A stretch of 64,000 nt of DNA from Gammaproteobacteria bacterium UBA2675 (GTDB lineage Bacteria; Pseudomonadota; Gammaproteobacteria; Pseudomonadales; Pseudohongiellaceae), in contig DEMH01000012.1 of assembly GCA_002354805.1 (NCBI GenBank), positions 135,269 through 199,268 on the forward strand. Reading direction: 5' to 3'. Shown here one piece after another: positions 1-9,070 of this stretch (positions are counted from its first letter, which is position 1; the number at the start of each line of letters is the position of its first letter). Both the position numbers and the translations under genes were made by a program. Below the pieces are notes generated by a model. The model was not told where the DNA came from and did not search any database. It saw only the letters and a program-made list of their open reading frames with translations.

Positions 1-23
1 CTGTTGAGAAGGGGGCCCACTGA
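1..23 (+). CDS. nqrD: NqrD C-terminal end (partial, cut by window start)
   Basis: In the third frame the first bases read V-E-K-G-A-H followed by a TGA at 21-23. That stop overlaps the ATG of nqrE as TGATG, the translational coupling expected for nqrD-nqrE in Na+-NQR operons. Only six residues are visible, so the identity rests on position in front of nqrE and on the coupling, not on a domain. Confidence 0.55.
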
Positions 24-631
24 TGGAACATTATCTGAGTCTTTTCATCAGTGCCGTTTTTGTTGAAAACATGGCATTGATGCTGTTCCTGGGGATGTGT
101 ACCTTCCTGGCTGTATCCAAAAAGGTGGATACGGCTATCGGTCTGGGTATTGCCGTAATCGTGGTGCAGACCATCACAGTGCCGGTCAACAACCTGATCT
201 ATAACTACCTGCTCAAAGATGGCGCGCTGGCCTGGGCCGGCATGCCTGATGTGGATCTGAGCTTCCTGGGTTTCCTGTGTTACATCGGTGTGATTGCAGC
301 AATGGTGCAGATTCTGGAGATGTTTCTGGACAAGTTTGTCCCGGCACTCTACAACGCACTGGGTGTATTCCTGCCACTGATCACTGTTAACTGTGCGATT
401 CTGGGTGCATCACTGTTCATGGTTGAGCGCAGCTACACCTTCCCGGAAAGTCTGGCCTACGGTGTAGGTGCAGGCGCAGGCTGGGCACTGGCCATCGTGC
501 TGCTGGCAGCCATCCGCGAAAAAATGAAGTATAGCGACGTGCCAGCCGGTCTACGTGGACTGGGTATCACGTTCATGACCACTGGTCTGATGTCGCTTGG
601 CTTTATGTCCTTCAGCGGTCTGACACTTTAA
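23..631 (+). CDS. nqrE: Na+-translocating NADH:quinone oxidoreductase subunit E
   Basis: Integral inner-membrane subunit of the six-subunit NQR complex, which passes electrons from NADH to ubiquinone and pumps Na+ outward. The 202-residue length and the hydrophobic profile of about six membrane segments fit the family. Conserved Cys26 (in LGMC) and Cys124 (in TVNCAI) match the cysteines which, with two from NqrD, hold the membrane-embedded iron-sulfur centre. The start is the ATG overlapping the preceding stop; GAAGGGGG just upstream is a strong ribosome binding site. nqrF follows after 44 bases. Assignment is secure. Confidence 0.97.
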   Translation: MEHYLSLFISAVFVENMALMLFLGMCTFLAVSKKVDTAIGLGIAVIVVQTITVPVNNLIYNYLLKDGALAWAGMPDVDLSFLGFLCYIGVIAAMVQILEMFLDKFVPALYNALGVFLPLITVNCAILGASLFMVERSYTFPESLAYGVGAGAGWALAIVLLAAIREKMKYSDVPAGLRGLGITFMTTGLMSLGFMSFSGLTL

Positions 632-675
632 CCGACGTTAATTCACCACTTTGAAGTGAGAAGGTTTCAGAAATA

Positions 676-1902
676 ATGGATATCACAACGATTGTTGCCG
701 GCGCATTGATGTTTACCGTCGTGGTCATGCTGCTGGTCGTGTTGATCCTGGCTGCCCGTTCGCGTCTGGTCAGTACTGGTGATGTGAAAATCGAAATCAA
801 CGGTGATCCGGAAAAATCAATCACCGTGCCGGCAGGCGGCAAGCTGCTCAACACGCTTGCTGATGCCGGCATTTACCTGTCCTCTGCCTGTGGCGGCGGC
901 GGTACCTGTGCGCAGTGCAAGTGCAAGGTCGTTGATGGCGGTGGCTCCATGCTGCCAACAGAAGCGGGCCACTTCACCATGGGTGAGGCCAAAGAGCACT
1001 GGCGTCTGTCGTGCCAGGTGGCCGTCAAACAGGATATGAAGATCGAAGTTGATCCGGAGTTCTTTGGCGTCAAGCAGTGGGAATGCGAAGTCATCTCCAA
1101 TCACAACGTTGCGACCTTCATTAAAGAGCTGGTACTGAAGATCCCTGAAGGCGAGAGCGTTGATTTCCGCGCTGGTGGTTATGTGCAGCTGGAAGTTGGC
1201 CCTCACGAAGTCGAGTTCAAGAATTTCGATATCGAAGAGCGTTTCCGCGCTGACTGGGAGCGTTTCGGTCTGTTTGACCTGAAATCGAAAGTGAACGAGA
1301 CAACGGTTCGCGCCTACTCAATGGCGAACTATCCGGATGAGAAGGGCATTATCAAGTTCAACATCCGTATCGCCACGCCGCCGCCGCGCACCAATCATCC
1401 GCCGGGCATCATGTCATCCTACGTCTTCAACATGAAGCCGGGTGACAAGATCAAGGTGTTTGGTCCCTTCGGTGAGTTCTTCGCCAAGGAAACCGAGAAC
1501 GAGATGGTGTTTATCGGTGGTGGTGCCGGTATGGCGCCAATGCGCTCGCACATCTTTGATCAGCTGTGTCGTCTGAACAGCAAGCGCAAGATTACGTTCT
1601 GGTACGGTGCGAGAAGCAAAAAAGAAATGTTCTATGTAGAAGATTTCGACATGCTTGCCAAAGAGCACGACAACTTCGAGTGGCATGTGGCCCTGTCAGA
1701 GCCGCAGCCTGAAGACAACTGGGAAGGTTATACGGGCTTTATTCACAATGTCGTGCATGACCATTACCTCAAGGATCATCCGGCACCTGAAGACTGTGAG
1801 TACTACATGTGCGGTCCGCCCATCATGAATGCCTCTGTGATCAAGATGCTCAAGGATCTGGGTGTCGAGGATGAGAACATCGCACTGGACGAGTTCTCCT
1901 GA
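676..1902 (+). CDS. nqrF: Na+-NQR subunit F, NADH-oxidising flavoprotein
   Basis: Entry point for electrons from NADH. Domains in order: one N-terminal membrane anchor (about residues 5-27); a plant-type [2Fe-2S] ferredoxin domain with Cys72, Cys78, Cys81 and Cys113; an FAD-binding domain with RAYSMANYP; and an NAD-binding domain with GGGAGMAPMRS, ending in the conserved ALDEFS-type tail. The 408 residues match the usual length. It is the last nqr structural gene here and is followed by a strong hairpin, so the operon probably ends at this point before apbE. Confidence 0.98.
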   Translation: MDITTIVAGALMFTVVVMLLVVLILAARSRLVSTGDVKIEINGDPEKSITVPAGGKLLNTLADAGIYLSSACGGGGTCAQCKCKVVDGGGSMLPTEAGHFTMGEAKEHWRLSCQVAVKQDMKIEVDPEFFGVKQWECEVISNHNVATFIKELVLKIPEGESVDFRAGGYVQLEVGPHEVEFKNFDIEERFRADWERFGLFDLKSKVNETTVRAYSMANYPDEKGIIKFNIRIATPPPRTNHPPGIMSSYVFNMKPGDKIKVFGPFGEFFAKETENEMVFIGGGAGMAPMRSHIFDQLCRLNSKRKITFWYGARSKKEMFYVEDFDMLAKEHDNFEWHVALSEPQPEDNWEGYTGFIHNVVHDHYLKDHPAPEDCEYYMCGPPIMNASVIKMLKDLGVEDENIALDEFS

Positions 1903-1931
1903 TCCCGGGATAAGGGTTTCAGCAATAAGCA

Positions 1932-1985
1932 AAACAAAAGGGGAGCCACGATGCCGGATATCGGCATGGGCTCCCCTGTTAGTTT
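1932..1985. terminator. Hairpin terminator between nqrF and apbE
   Basis: GGGGAGCC at 1940-1947 pairs perfectly with GGCTCCCC at 1969-1976. A second helix inside it joins ATGCCG (1951-1956) to CGGCAT (1962-1967). The hairpin is preceded by an A-rich run (AAAACAAAA) and followed by TGTTAGTTT, so it could stop transcription from either side. It would separate the nqr structural operon from apbE, leaving apbE-nqrM to readthrough or to their own promoter. Confidence 0.75.
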
Positions 1986-2022
1986 CTGGTTCGGCTTTTC
2001 TGCAGTGATATCGGGGTAGTTG

Positions 2023-3099
2023 ATGGCAAAACTCGCTGGCTGGTTGTCTCGTTACAGCTTCACGCTGGGATTCCTGGCATTATTTTTTTTGTGGGTGTGG
2101 CTGCGCCCCGAGCCGGCCGCCCAGGTCTATCGGTTAACTGGTGCCACCATGGGTACCAGCTATCAGGTGATGGTGGCCGGATTTCCGGAAGGCCTTTCGG
2201 ATGCAGAGCTGGCGCAAGGTATTGAGCGGCGTCTATACAGACTGGACAGAGAGCTGATGTCCACCTATGCGCCTGACTCAGAGTTGTCCCGTTTCAATCG
2301 CAGCGAACCCGGCGACTGGGTGGATGTGTCCCCGGAGCTGGCATTTGTGGTCAGCAGGGCCATCGACTTCAGCAGAATGACGAATGGCTATTTTGATGTC
2401 ACCGTGGGACCCTTGGTAGACCGCTGGGGGTTCGGGCCAGATCAGGATGGTGCGATGCACTGGTCACGGGTGCCGGACCAGTCAGAGATAGAGAGCCTGC
2501 AGGCGCAAACGGGGTATCAACACCTGCAGGTTTCTTTGCAACCACCGCGCCTTTTGAAGACGGCGCCTGTCAGAGTAGACCTGAGTGGCATCGCCAAGGG
2601 ATATGCCGCCGATGTGATCGCAGAATATTTTGCAGATGTGGGTCAGGTTGACTATTTTATTGAGATTGGCGGTGAACTGCGGATTCAGGGCCAAAAGCCC
2701 GATGGTTCGCCCTGGGTACCGGCCATTGAAAAGCCCACGGACGGCGCAGCTGAAGTCTGGGCCATCATTGACACGCAGGGCGAGTCAATCGCACTGGCCG
2801 GCTCCGGTGACTACCGCAACTATTTTGTAGAAAACGGGATGCGTTATTCACATGAGATCGATCCGTTCACCGGGCGGCCCATTACCCACAACCTGGCGGC
2901 AGCCTATGTGATTGCCGACGATGCGCTGACTGCGGATGCGCTGGCCACAGCATTTATGGTCATGGGCCAGGCGCAATCACTGGCGTTGGCCGAACGGCTC
3001 GGACTGGCGGCCTACTTTATAGTAAAATCGGCTGACGACGACGGATTTGAACAGATTCATTCGTCGCAGTTTGCCCAATATCTGGAGGAAACACGATGA
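2023..3099 (+). CDS. apbE: FAD:protein FMN transferase ApbE
   Basis: Attaches FMN covalently to threonines of NqrB and NqrC, using FAD as donor, on the periplasmic face. Family motifs are present: TGATMGTSYQV near the N-terminus, DLSGIAKGYAAD, GGELRIQG and YSHEIDPFTGRPI. Length (358 residues) is typical. The ATG at 2023 is preferred over the TTG three bases earlier because GGGG(TA) sits just upstream. The N-terminal hydrophobic segment has no lipobox cysteine, so this copy looks membrane-anchored rather than a lipoprotein. It overlaps nqrM by four bases (ATGA), as is common beside nqr operons. Confidence 0.96.
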   Translation: MAKLAGWLSRYSFTLGFLALFFLWVWLRPEPAAQVYRLTGATMGTSYQVMVAGFPEGLSDAELAQGIERRLYRLDRELMSTYAPDSELSRFNRSEPGDWVDVSPELAFVVSRAIDFSRMTNGYFDVTVGPLVDRWGFGPDQDGAMHWSRVPDQSEIESLQAQTGYQHLQVSLQPPRLLKTAPVRVDLSGIAKGYAADVIAEYFADVGQVDYFIEIGGELRIQGQKPDGSPWVPAIEKPTDGAAEVWAIIDTQGESIALAGSGDYRNYFVENGMRYSHEIDPFTGRPITHNLAAAYVIADDALTADALATAFMVMGQAQSLALAERLGLAAYFIVKSADDDGFEQIHSSQFAQYLEETR

Positions 3100-3278
3100 G
3101 TACAGTGCTGGCAAGTTTCGTGATTTTATTACTGGTGGTCGCCGGCATGGCCATTGGCGTTATTTTCGGTCGCGAGCCCATCAAAGGCTCCTGCGGCGGG
3201 CTCAATAAGGCAGGTGTTGACGAGACCTGCGAGCTGTGCGGTGGTAATCCGAACAAGTGTGAAGAGACTGTCCGATGA
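3096..3278 (+). CDS. nqrM: Na+-NQR maturation factor NqrM (DUF539)
   Basis: A 60-residue protein needed to assemble the NQR iron-sulfur centre held by NqrD/NqrE. It has one N-terminal membrane helix (about residues 4-25), then a short cysteine-rich tail with Cys33, Cys45, Cys48 and Cys55, the arrangement known for NqrM. Overlaps with apbE upstream and sthA downstream (both ATGA type) show translational coupling. Delivery of iron to NqrDE is established for the family; nothing here adds a different role. Confidence 0.95.
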   Translation: MSTVLASFVILLLVVAGMAIGVIFGREPIKGSCGGLNKAGVDETCELCGGNPNKCEETVR

Positions 3279-4666
3279 TCAAGGCCGCCAATCGGTACGA
3301 TATTATAGTGGTTGGCAGTGGTCCGGCAGGCGAGTCCGCCGCGATAAACGCTGCCAAGCATGGCAAGCGGGTGGCATTGATCGCCGATCGTGACAAGGTG
3401 GGGGGTAATTGCACGCACCTTGGTACCATCCCCTCCAAGGCGCTAAGGCATTACGTCAAGCAGGTGATGCAGTTTCGCTCCAATCCGCTGCTGCGTGAGT
3501 TTGCGACACTGCACAAACCCGGATTTCAGGAGATCATGTGTCACGCCAATCGCGTGATCGAAGAACAGGTCTACCTGCGTGCCAATTACTATGAAAAAAA
3601 TGATGTCGAGGTCATACACGGGCGTGCACGTTTTCTCGACCCGCACACCATCAAGCTGGGCACCAAAGGCCCAACTCTGACCGCTGATTACTTTGTCGTG
3701 GCAACCGGCTCACGTCCCTATCGTCCGGAAGAAGTGGACTTCGATCACCCGCGTCTGTTTGACAGCGACAAGATTCTGAGCCTTGACCACACACCCAAAA
3801 AAGTCACGGTAATCGGTGCCGGTGTGATCGGTTGTGAGTACGCCTCGATTTTTGGTGGCCTTGGCTGCAAGGTCGAGCTGATCAATCCCGCAGAGTCCCT
3901 GCTGTCATTTCTGGACTGGGAGATTTCGGACGCCCTGAGCTACCACCTGAAAGATATCGGTGTTCGCAGCCGTCACAAAGAATCTTTTGCCAAGATCGAA
4001 TACCACGATGACTATGTGGTCACGCACCTGGAGTCAGGTAAAAAAATCAAAAGCGACATCATTCTCTGGGCCAACGGCCGCACGGGCAACTCAGACGGTC
4101 TTGGATTGATAGAGCTGGGCGTAAAAGCCAATAGCCGTGGCCAGATTGAAGTCAATGAGCGCTACCAGACTGCCATCGAGAATATCTACGCTGCCGGCGA
4201 TATCATTGGCTGGCCGTCTCTGGCCAGTGCCTCCTATGATCAGGGCCGTGCCGCCTGCAACGCAATAGTCGACCCTGAAGAGTTTGTTGCCATCAATCGT
4301 GTCGCTTCCGGTATCTACACGATTCCCGAGATCAGCACGCTGGGCAAGACCGAGCAGGAGCTGACAGCAGAGCAGGTGCCCTACGAAGTCGGCAAGGCCT
4401 TCTTCCAGAACACCGCCCGCGGCCAGATCACGGGCGAGCAGGTAGGCATGCTCAAGCTGATCTTCCACTTTGATACGCTGGAGATTCTGGGTATCCACTG
4501 TTTTGGTGACCAGGCCTCGGAGATTGTTCACATTGGTCAGGCCATCATGGAGCAGCAGGGCTCGGCCAATACCATGAAGTATTTTCTGAATACAACATTC
4601 AACTATCCCACCATGGCGGAAGCGTATCGAATCGCTGCCCTGGACGGCCTGAACCGGGTATTTTGA
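3275..4666 (+). CDS. sthA: Soluble pyridine nucleotide transhydrogenase
   Basis: FAD enzyme of the dihydrolipoamide dehydrogenase fold that moves hydride between NADPH and NAD+, balancing the two pools in the cytosol. The N-terminal FAD motif is GSGPAGESAA. The redox-disulfide region reads GGNCTHLGTIPSK: Cys46 is kept but the second cysteine is Thr51, the substitution that marks SthA rather than a true disulfide reductase. GAGVIGCEYAS is the NAD(P) motif and the dimerisation domain closes the 463 residues. The start overlaps the nqrM stop (ATGA). Co-location with NQR makes sense as NADH supply, though that link is inference. Confidence 0.96.
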   Translation: MIKAANRYDIIVVGSGPAGESAAINAAKHGKRVALIADRDKVGGNCTHLGTIPSKALRHYVKQVMQFRSNPLLREFATLHKPGFQEIMCHANRVIEEQVYLRANYYEKNDVEVIHGRARFLDPHTIKLGTKGPTLTADYFVVATGSRPYRPEEVDFDHPRLFDSDKILSLDHTPKKVTVIGAGVIGCEYASIFGGLGCKVELINPAESLLSFLDWEISDALSYHLKDIGVRSRHKESFAKIEYHDDYVVTHLESGKKIKSDIILWANGRTGNSDGLGLIELGVKANSRGQIEVNERYQTAIENIYAAGDIIGWPSLASASYDQGRAACNAIVDPEEFVAINRVASGIYTIPEISTLGKTEQELTAEQVPYEVGKAFFQNTARGQITGEQVGMLKLIFHFDTLEILGIHCFGDQASEIVHIGQAIMEQQGSANTMKYFLNTTFNYPTMAEAYRIAALDGLNRVF

Positions 4667-4695
4667 CCAGCTGACAGATAGCAAGGAGAGTGTTT

Positions 4696-5754
4696 GTGCC
4701 AACCCAGACAGTATGTGTGCTTGGTGGCGGCAGTTTCGGCACCGTGCTGGCAAATATCGTTGCCGGCAATGGATTCCGGGTGAATTTCTGGATGCGCAAT
4801 GAGGCCCTGGTCGAACAGGTCAATATCCAGCGCGAAAACCCTCAGTATCTGCCTGGCTACCGACTGCATGATCAAGTCACTGCGACCCACGATATCGAAG
4901 CTGCTGTGGCCGGCAGTCGTCTGGTGTTTGTGGCCGTGCCCAGTGCCTACTTCCGCACGGTGGTCCGCAAAATGAAACACGCGGTCACCGATGACACCAT
5001 GCTGGTCAGCACGACCAAAGGCATTGAGGCGGGCACCTTCCTGCTGATGAGTCAGGTGATGAGAGAGGAGCTTCCGGACGCCCGCATCGGCGTGCTCAGT
5101 GGTCCCAATCTGGCCGGAGAGATAGCCAATAAGAGCCTTACGGGAACCGTGATCGCCAGCGCCAGTGAATCCGTGCGTGAACGTGTGCGCGAAGTGCTGC
5201 GATCAGATTACTTTCGTGTCTATACCAATGACGACATGTTTGGTGTGGAACTGGGCGGCTCCCTGAAAAACATCTATGCCATCATCGCCGGGCTGGCCGC
5301 GGCCATGGGCATGGGGCAGAACACCAATAGCATGCTGATCACTCGCAGCCTCACCGAAATGGCGCGGTTTGGCCGCGAACTGGGTGCCGACCCCATGACA
5401 TTTCTTGGCCTGGCAGGAGTGGGCGATCTGATCGTTACCTGTTCTTCTTCGCTGAGCCGCAATTTTCGTGTAGGCTTTGCGCTTGGGCAGGGAAAATCGC
5501 TGAAAGAAGCGGTGGCAGAACTGGGTCAGGTTGCCGAGGGTGTCAACACGCTGAAACAGGTCAAGGAAAAGGCCGACCAGTTGGGTATCTACATGCCACT
5601 GGCCACGGGGCTTTATCGCATCGTGTACGAGGGCATGGCCGTAGAGCAGGTCATTGCAGCACTGATGCACGGTGAAGGTGCCCTGGATGTCGAATATGAA
5701 GCCAACCAGAGCAAGAAGCTGACAGGAGCGCGAGCATGTCCGACGACGTCGTAG
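4696..5754 (+). CDS. gpsA: NAD(P)H-dependent glycerol-3-phosphate dehydrogenase
   Basis: Makes sn-glycerol 3-phosphate from dihydroxyacetone phosphate for phospholipid synthesis. Motifs: GGGSFGTVLAN (nucleotide binding), SGPNLAGEIA, ELGGSLKNIYAI with the catalytic lysine region, and GVGDLIVTCSS. Start choice: a GTG at 4690 leaves only one base after AAGGAG (4683-4688), while the in-frame GTG at 4696 gives seven, so 4696 is preferred (352 residues). The last 19 bases overlap the next gene, suggesting coupling. Confidence 0.96.
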   Translation: MPTQTVCVLGGGSFGTVLANIVAGNGFRVNFWMRNEALVEQVNIQRENPQYLPGYRLHDQVTATHDIEAAVAGSRLVFVAVPSAYFRTVVRKMKHAVTDDTMLVSTTKGIEAGTFLLMSQVMREELPDARIGVLSGPNLAGEIANKSLTGTVIASASESVRERVREVLRSDYFRVYTNDDMFGVELGGSLKNIYAIIAGLAAAMGMGQNTNSMLITRSLTEMARFGRELGADPMTFLGLAGVGDLIVTCSSSLSRNFRVGFALGQGKSLKEAVAELGQVAEGVNTLKQVKEKADQLGIYMPLATGLYRIVYEGMAVEQVIAALMHGEGALDVEYEANQSKKLTGARACPTTS

Positions 5755-6512
5755 ATAACCTGAAAGAATCATCCACCTGGGTGCGCATTCTGCTAATGGC
5801 GGGATTCGCAGTCGCCCTTTATGTGACCGGTGTTGTGCTGTTGGTGATCACGCTGGCACAGATACTCTTCTCGCTGATCACCGGTGACAGCAATGCCAAT
5901 CTTCGCCGGGTAGGTGCCAGTCTCTCCGACTACGTGGCACAGATTCTTGCCTTCCTGACCTACAATTCTGAATCGCGGCCGTTTCCGTTCGCCGAATTTC
6001 CTCTGGTCAATAGTCCCGAGATCAATGATACCGAGTCAGGCGATGCGGACATGCCTGCGACCGAGTTCACCGGCAGTGAGCAGGCAGCAGAAGCCAGCAC
6101 AGCCACGGCCTCAACACATTCAGAAAAAACCAGTACTGCAGAAAATACCACAACTGCGACAGCAGACAGGAAAACCGACGACGCAGCATCGGCGAATAGT
6201 GATGAGTCTGCGCTGACCAGGACGGTCAAAGCCGCCAAGGCTGCCGATGCCGCCAAACCAGCGTCTGCAGCTGATTCAGCCGCGCCGGCCAAAGCCAGCA
6301 AAGCTGCCAGGTCAGCGAAAACCAGTAAGACGGTCAAGGCTGACAAAACACCCGCAGCCGGAGGGCAGGCCAAAACCAGCAGCAGCTCAAAGGCCACCAG
6401 AAAACCGCGCAGCAAAAAGACCTCAGCTGAATCGACCAGCACTGCCGCGACAGCAGCTCAGTCAAGATCTGAAACCAGCGCCACGCCGGATACGCCAAAC
6501 AGTGACAGCTGA
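5736..6512 (+). CDS. DUF4389 membrane protein with long Ala/Lys-rich tail
   Basis: The first 90 residues match the DUF4389 family: a charged start, one long hydrophobic stretch (about residues 17-50) and the pattern NLRRVGASLSDYVAQILAFLTYNSE. From about residue 95 to the end the protein is low-complexity, first Thr/Ser/Ala/Glu-rich, then Ala/Lys-rich with repeated KAAK/SKAAR units resembling histone H1-like bacterial tails. No enzymatic motif is seen. It starts inside gpsA. The tail might bind nucleic acid or polyanions, but that is inference; the function is unknown. Confidence 0.85.
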   Translation: MSDDVVDNLKESSTWVRILLMAGFAVALYVTGVVLLVITLAQILFSLITGDSNANLRRVGASLSDYVAQILAFLTYNSESRPFPFAEFPLVNSPEINDTESGDADMPATEFTGSEQAAEASTATASTHSEKTSTAENTTTATADRKTDDAASANSDESALTRTVKAAKAADAAKPASAADSAAPAKASKAARSAKTSKTVKADKTPAAGGQAKTSSSSKATRKPRSKKTSAESTSTAATAAQSRSETSATPDTPNSDS

Positions 6513-6513
6513 C

Positions 6514-7470
6514 ATGCGTGTTGTCCGGCATAGATGTTCATGGTTTGTTGCCTCGCTGCTGGCTCTGTTCAGCGGTCCGCTGACTGCTGATGTTGCCGGA
6601 TCCTCCGATTATGCAGGTTTCCAGCGGTTTTCAGGTTCGGAAATCGTTGACTACCGAACCGAGAACAACACAATCTATTCGCTGGCGCTCGGCCGCATGC
6701 AGCGTGTGACCGGTTCGGTGTCAGCCAGCGAGTCTGAGCGGCTGCAGGGGCATTTGCGCCGGATAACCTACGCCATTCCAGACGGATATGGCGCCGAAGA
6801 AGTCTACAATCACTTTCGCAGTCAATTGCTGAGCGTTGGTCAGCGCGAGCTGTTTGCATGCCAGGGGCGGGGCTGTGGCAGCAGCAACTACTGGGCCAAT
6901 GACCACTTCAATAATCGTATTTTGTACGGGCCGGAGGCCGGGCAGTACTACATGGCCAGTACCTTTCAAAGCCAGCGCAATGGTGAGGAGGTGCTGGGAT
7001 ATGCAGCACTGTACGTGGTGACGCGCGGTAACCGCCGCCTGTATGCTCATCTGGATTTTCTGGAACTGGCGGGGGCCCAGGCCGAACAGCAGCGCGCCGA
7101 TGTGCTGACCACCGCACAGGCCATGCAGCTGCGCCTGGAAGACAGTGGCGTCATTGTGATTCCGGGTATCAGCTTTGATGACAACGATATGCTGACCGAA
7201 GACCAGGGATTGACCCTGCTGGCCGATGTGCTGCAGCGAGACGCACTGCTGGAACTCCACCTGGTGGGACACATGCAGGAAGAAGGAGACGGGCAGGGGC
7301 AGCTACAGTTGTTACAGCAGCGCTCATTACAGCGCGCCGAAGCGGTGCGACAGCGACTTGTTGAACTGGGTGTCGACGAGGATCGCCTTGAGGCGCATGG
7401 CGTGGGGCCGCTGGCACCGTACTGCCGACCGGGACCCTGTCAGCAGCGTATTGAAGCCGTAGTGCGTTAA
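6514..7470 (+). CDS. DUF4892 family exported protein with OmpA-like C-terminus
   Basis: The reading frame is open further upstream, but the ATG at 6514 follows directly on the previous stop and begins a clear signal peptide (VVRHRCSWFVASLLALFSGPLTADVA), giving 318 residues. The N-terminal half carries DUF4892-like features (FSGSEIVDYRTENNTIYSLALG, and a Cys pair in ACQGRGCG). The C-terminal half resembles an OmpA/peptidoglycan-binding domain: ELHLVGHMQE, then QRSLQRAEAVRQRLVELGV, then LEAHGVGPL, the usual beta-alpha-beta pattern. Probably periplasmic or outer-membrane associated; exact role unknown. It converges on folE, with nine bases between them. Confidence 0.82.
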   Translation: MRVVRHRCSWFVASLLALFSGPLTADVAGSSDYAGFQRFSGSEIVDYRTENNTIYSLALGRMQRVTGSVSASESERLQGHLRRITYAIPDGYGAEEVYNHFRSQLLSVGQRELFACQGRGCGSSNYWANDHFNNRILYGPEAGQYYMASTFQSQRNGEEVLGYAALYVVTRGNRRLYAHLDFLELAGAQAEQQRADVLTTAQAMQLRLEDSGVIVIPGISFDDNDMLTEDQGLTLLADVLQRDALLELHLVGHMQEEGDGQGQLQLLQQRSLQRAEAVRQRLVELGVDEDRLEAHGVGPLAPYCRPGPCQQRIEAVVR

Positions 7471-7479
7471 ATCAGGACA

Positions 7480-8046
7480 CTAGCGGTGCACCAGTGACAG
7501 GAATTCATTGCGGGTGCTCTGACTGTTGCGGAAGCCACCCAGCATGCACGATGTGGTCATCACTGAATTCTGCTTCTCAACCCCGCGCATCATCATGCAC
7601 ATGTGCTGAGCTTCAATAATGACGGCAGCACCTGCGGCGCCGGTTTTCTGGATAATCACCTCAGCGATTTCCTTGGTCAGATTTTCCTGAATCTGCAGTC
7701 GTCTGGCGTACATGTCGACAATGCGGGCAATCTTGGACAGGCCGATTACTTTGCCTTTGGGCAGATAGGCCACGTGGCATTTGCCGATAAACGGCAGCAT
7801 GTGATGCTCACACATGGAATATAATTCGATGTTTTTGACAATTACCATCTCTTCGGACGAGGACGGAAAGAGGGCATTGTTGATGACTTCATCGATGTTC
7901 TGCTGATAACCCCGCGTCAGGAACTGCATGGCTTTGGCCGCACGCAGCGGAGTATCCCGCAGTCCGTCGCGATTCAGGTCTTCACCGATGGACTGGATGA
8001 TGTCACGGAAGGCCTGCTCCATATTTTCCAGGGGGGCTTTGCTCAT
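7480..8046 (-). CDS. folE: GTP cyclohydrolase I
   Basis: First step of tetrahydrofolate synthesis: GTP to 7,8-dihydroneopterin triphosphate. Zinc ligands Cys79 and His82 (in MCEHHMLPF) and Cys150 (in QHMCMMMRGV) are all present, with the substrate loop IARIVDMYARRLQIQENLT. The 188-residue size fits the compact bacterial form. It is divergent from prmB across 133 bases that must hold both promoters; I could not pick out convincing -35/-10 pairs there. Confidence 0.97.
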   Translation of the reverse strand: MSKAPLENMEQAFRDIIQSIGEDLNRDGLRDTPLRAAKAMQFLTRGYQQNIDEVINNALFPSSSEEMVIVKNIELYSMCEHHMLPFIGKCHVAYLPKGKVIGLSKIARIVDMYARRLQIQENLTKEIAEVIIQKTGAAGAAVIIEAQHMCMMMRGVEKQNSVMTTSCMLGGFRNSQSTRNEFLSLVHR

Positions 8047-8179
8047 AACGGGGTGCTCTCGTTCGGATAAGCTAAAAAGGTACGCTCAAAAAAGGACCGA
8101 TACGGTACGATATTGGCAGGCGGGCGTAAAGCGAATTTCCAGGCACATAAGCTTAAAACCATAGATAAAGGAGTGTTGA

Positions 8180-9070
8180 GTGACTTTGGGTGATTGTGTG
8201 GCCTATGCGGCCGAGCAGTTTGATGGTGCCGATCTGTTTTTTGGACACGGGACTGATAACGCCTGGGATGAGGCTGTCTACCTGATATTTTCGGTGCTGG
8301 GGCTGCCTTTTGATCGTGAAGACATTGACTCTGAGCAGGAGCTCAGCGCCGCGCAGCAACAACAGATCGAGCAGCTTGTGGCTCGGCGGATCGAGCAGCG
8401 TACGCCGGTGGCCTATCTGGTGGGTGAGGCCTGGTTTGCCGGTCTGCCGTTTAATGTTGATGAAAGAGTGCTGGTTCCGCGCTCGCCGATTGCCGAGTTA
8501 ATTCACAACGAGTTTCAGCCCATGCTGGATGCACCGCCGAGTCGCGCGCTTGATCTGTGCTCCGGCAGCGGTTGTATCGGTATCGCCACAGCACTCGCCT
8601 TCCCGGACTGTCAGGTCGACCTGGCTGACATCAGTCAGGACGCGCTGGCCGTGGCTGACAGCAATATCAAGCGGCATGGTCTGGGCGATCGTGTGCGAGT
8701 GATTCAGTCCGACCTGTTTCAGGGATTGGCAGATGACGGAGTCCGCTACGATCTGATTGTCAGCAATCCACCCTATGTTTCCGCAGAAGAAGTGGCCGAG
8801 CTGCCAGCTGAATATCATCAGGAGCCTGCGCTGGGTCTATTGTCAGATGACGACGGTCTGGCCATTCCACTGCAGATTCTGAGGCAGGCTCCTGACTATC
8901 TCTCTGAGCGGGGAGTGCTGGTTCTGGAGCTGGGTTTCAGCTGGTCTGTGCTGGCCGAACGTTATCCGCAACTGCCCGTGACCTGGCTTGAGTTCGACAA
9001 CGGTGGGGAAGGGGTACTGGCAATAGATCGGGCCAGCCTGATTCGTGCCATGGATGTGATTCGTGTATAA
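8180..9070 (+). CDS. prmB: Ribosomal protein L3 glutamine methyltransferase
   Basis: S-adenosylmethionine-dependent N5-glutamine methyltransferase. DLCSGSGCIGIA is the cofactor motif and SNPPYV the catalytic NPPY loop. The text LVPRSPIAELI before the cofactor motif marks PrmB (target: L3) rather than PrmC (release factors), which has an IPRPDTE-type sequence. Translation starts at a GTG six bases after AAAGGAG. aroC follows after 36 bases, a pairing known from many gammaproteobacteria. Confidence 0.93.
   Translation: MTLGDCVAYAAEQFDGADLFFGHGTDNAWDEAVYLIFSVLGLPFDREDIDSEQELSAAQQQQIEQLVARRIEQRTPVAYLVGEAWFAGLPFNVDERVLVPRSPIAELIHNEFQPMLDAPPSRALDLCSGSGCIGIATALAFPDCQVDLADISQDALAVADSNIKRHGLGDRVRVIQSDLFQGLADDGVRYDLIVSNPPYVSAEEVAELPAEYHQEPALGLLSDDDGLAIPLQILRQAPDYLSERGVLVLELGFSWSVLAERYPQLPVTWLEFDNGGEGVLAIDRASLIRAMDVIRV

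Noticed and set aside
6247..6513. Upstream extension of the DUF4892 gene
   Set aside because: It is the shifted frame of the Ala/Lys-rich tail; the ATG at 6514 starts a signal peptide.
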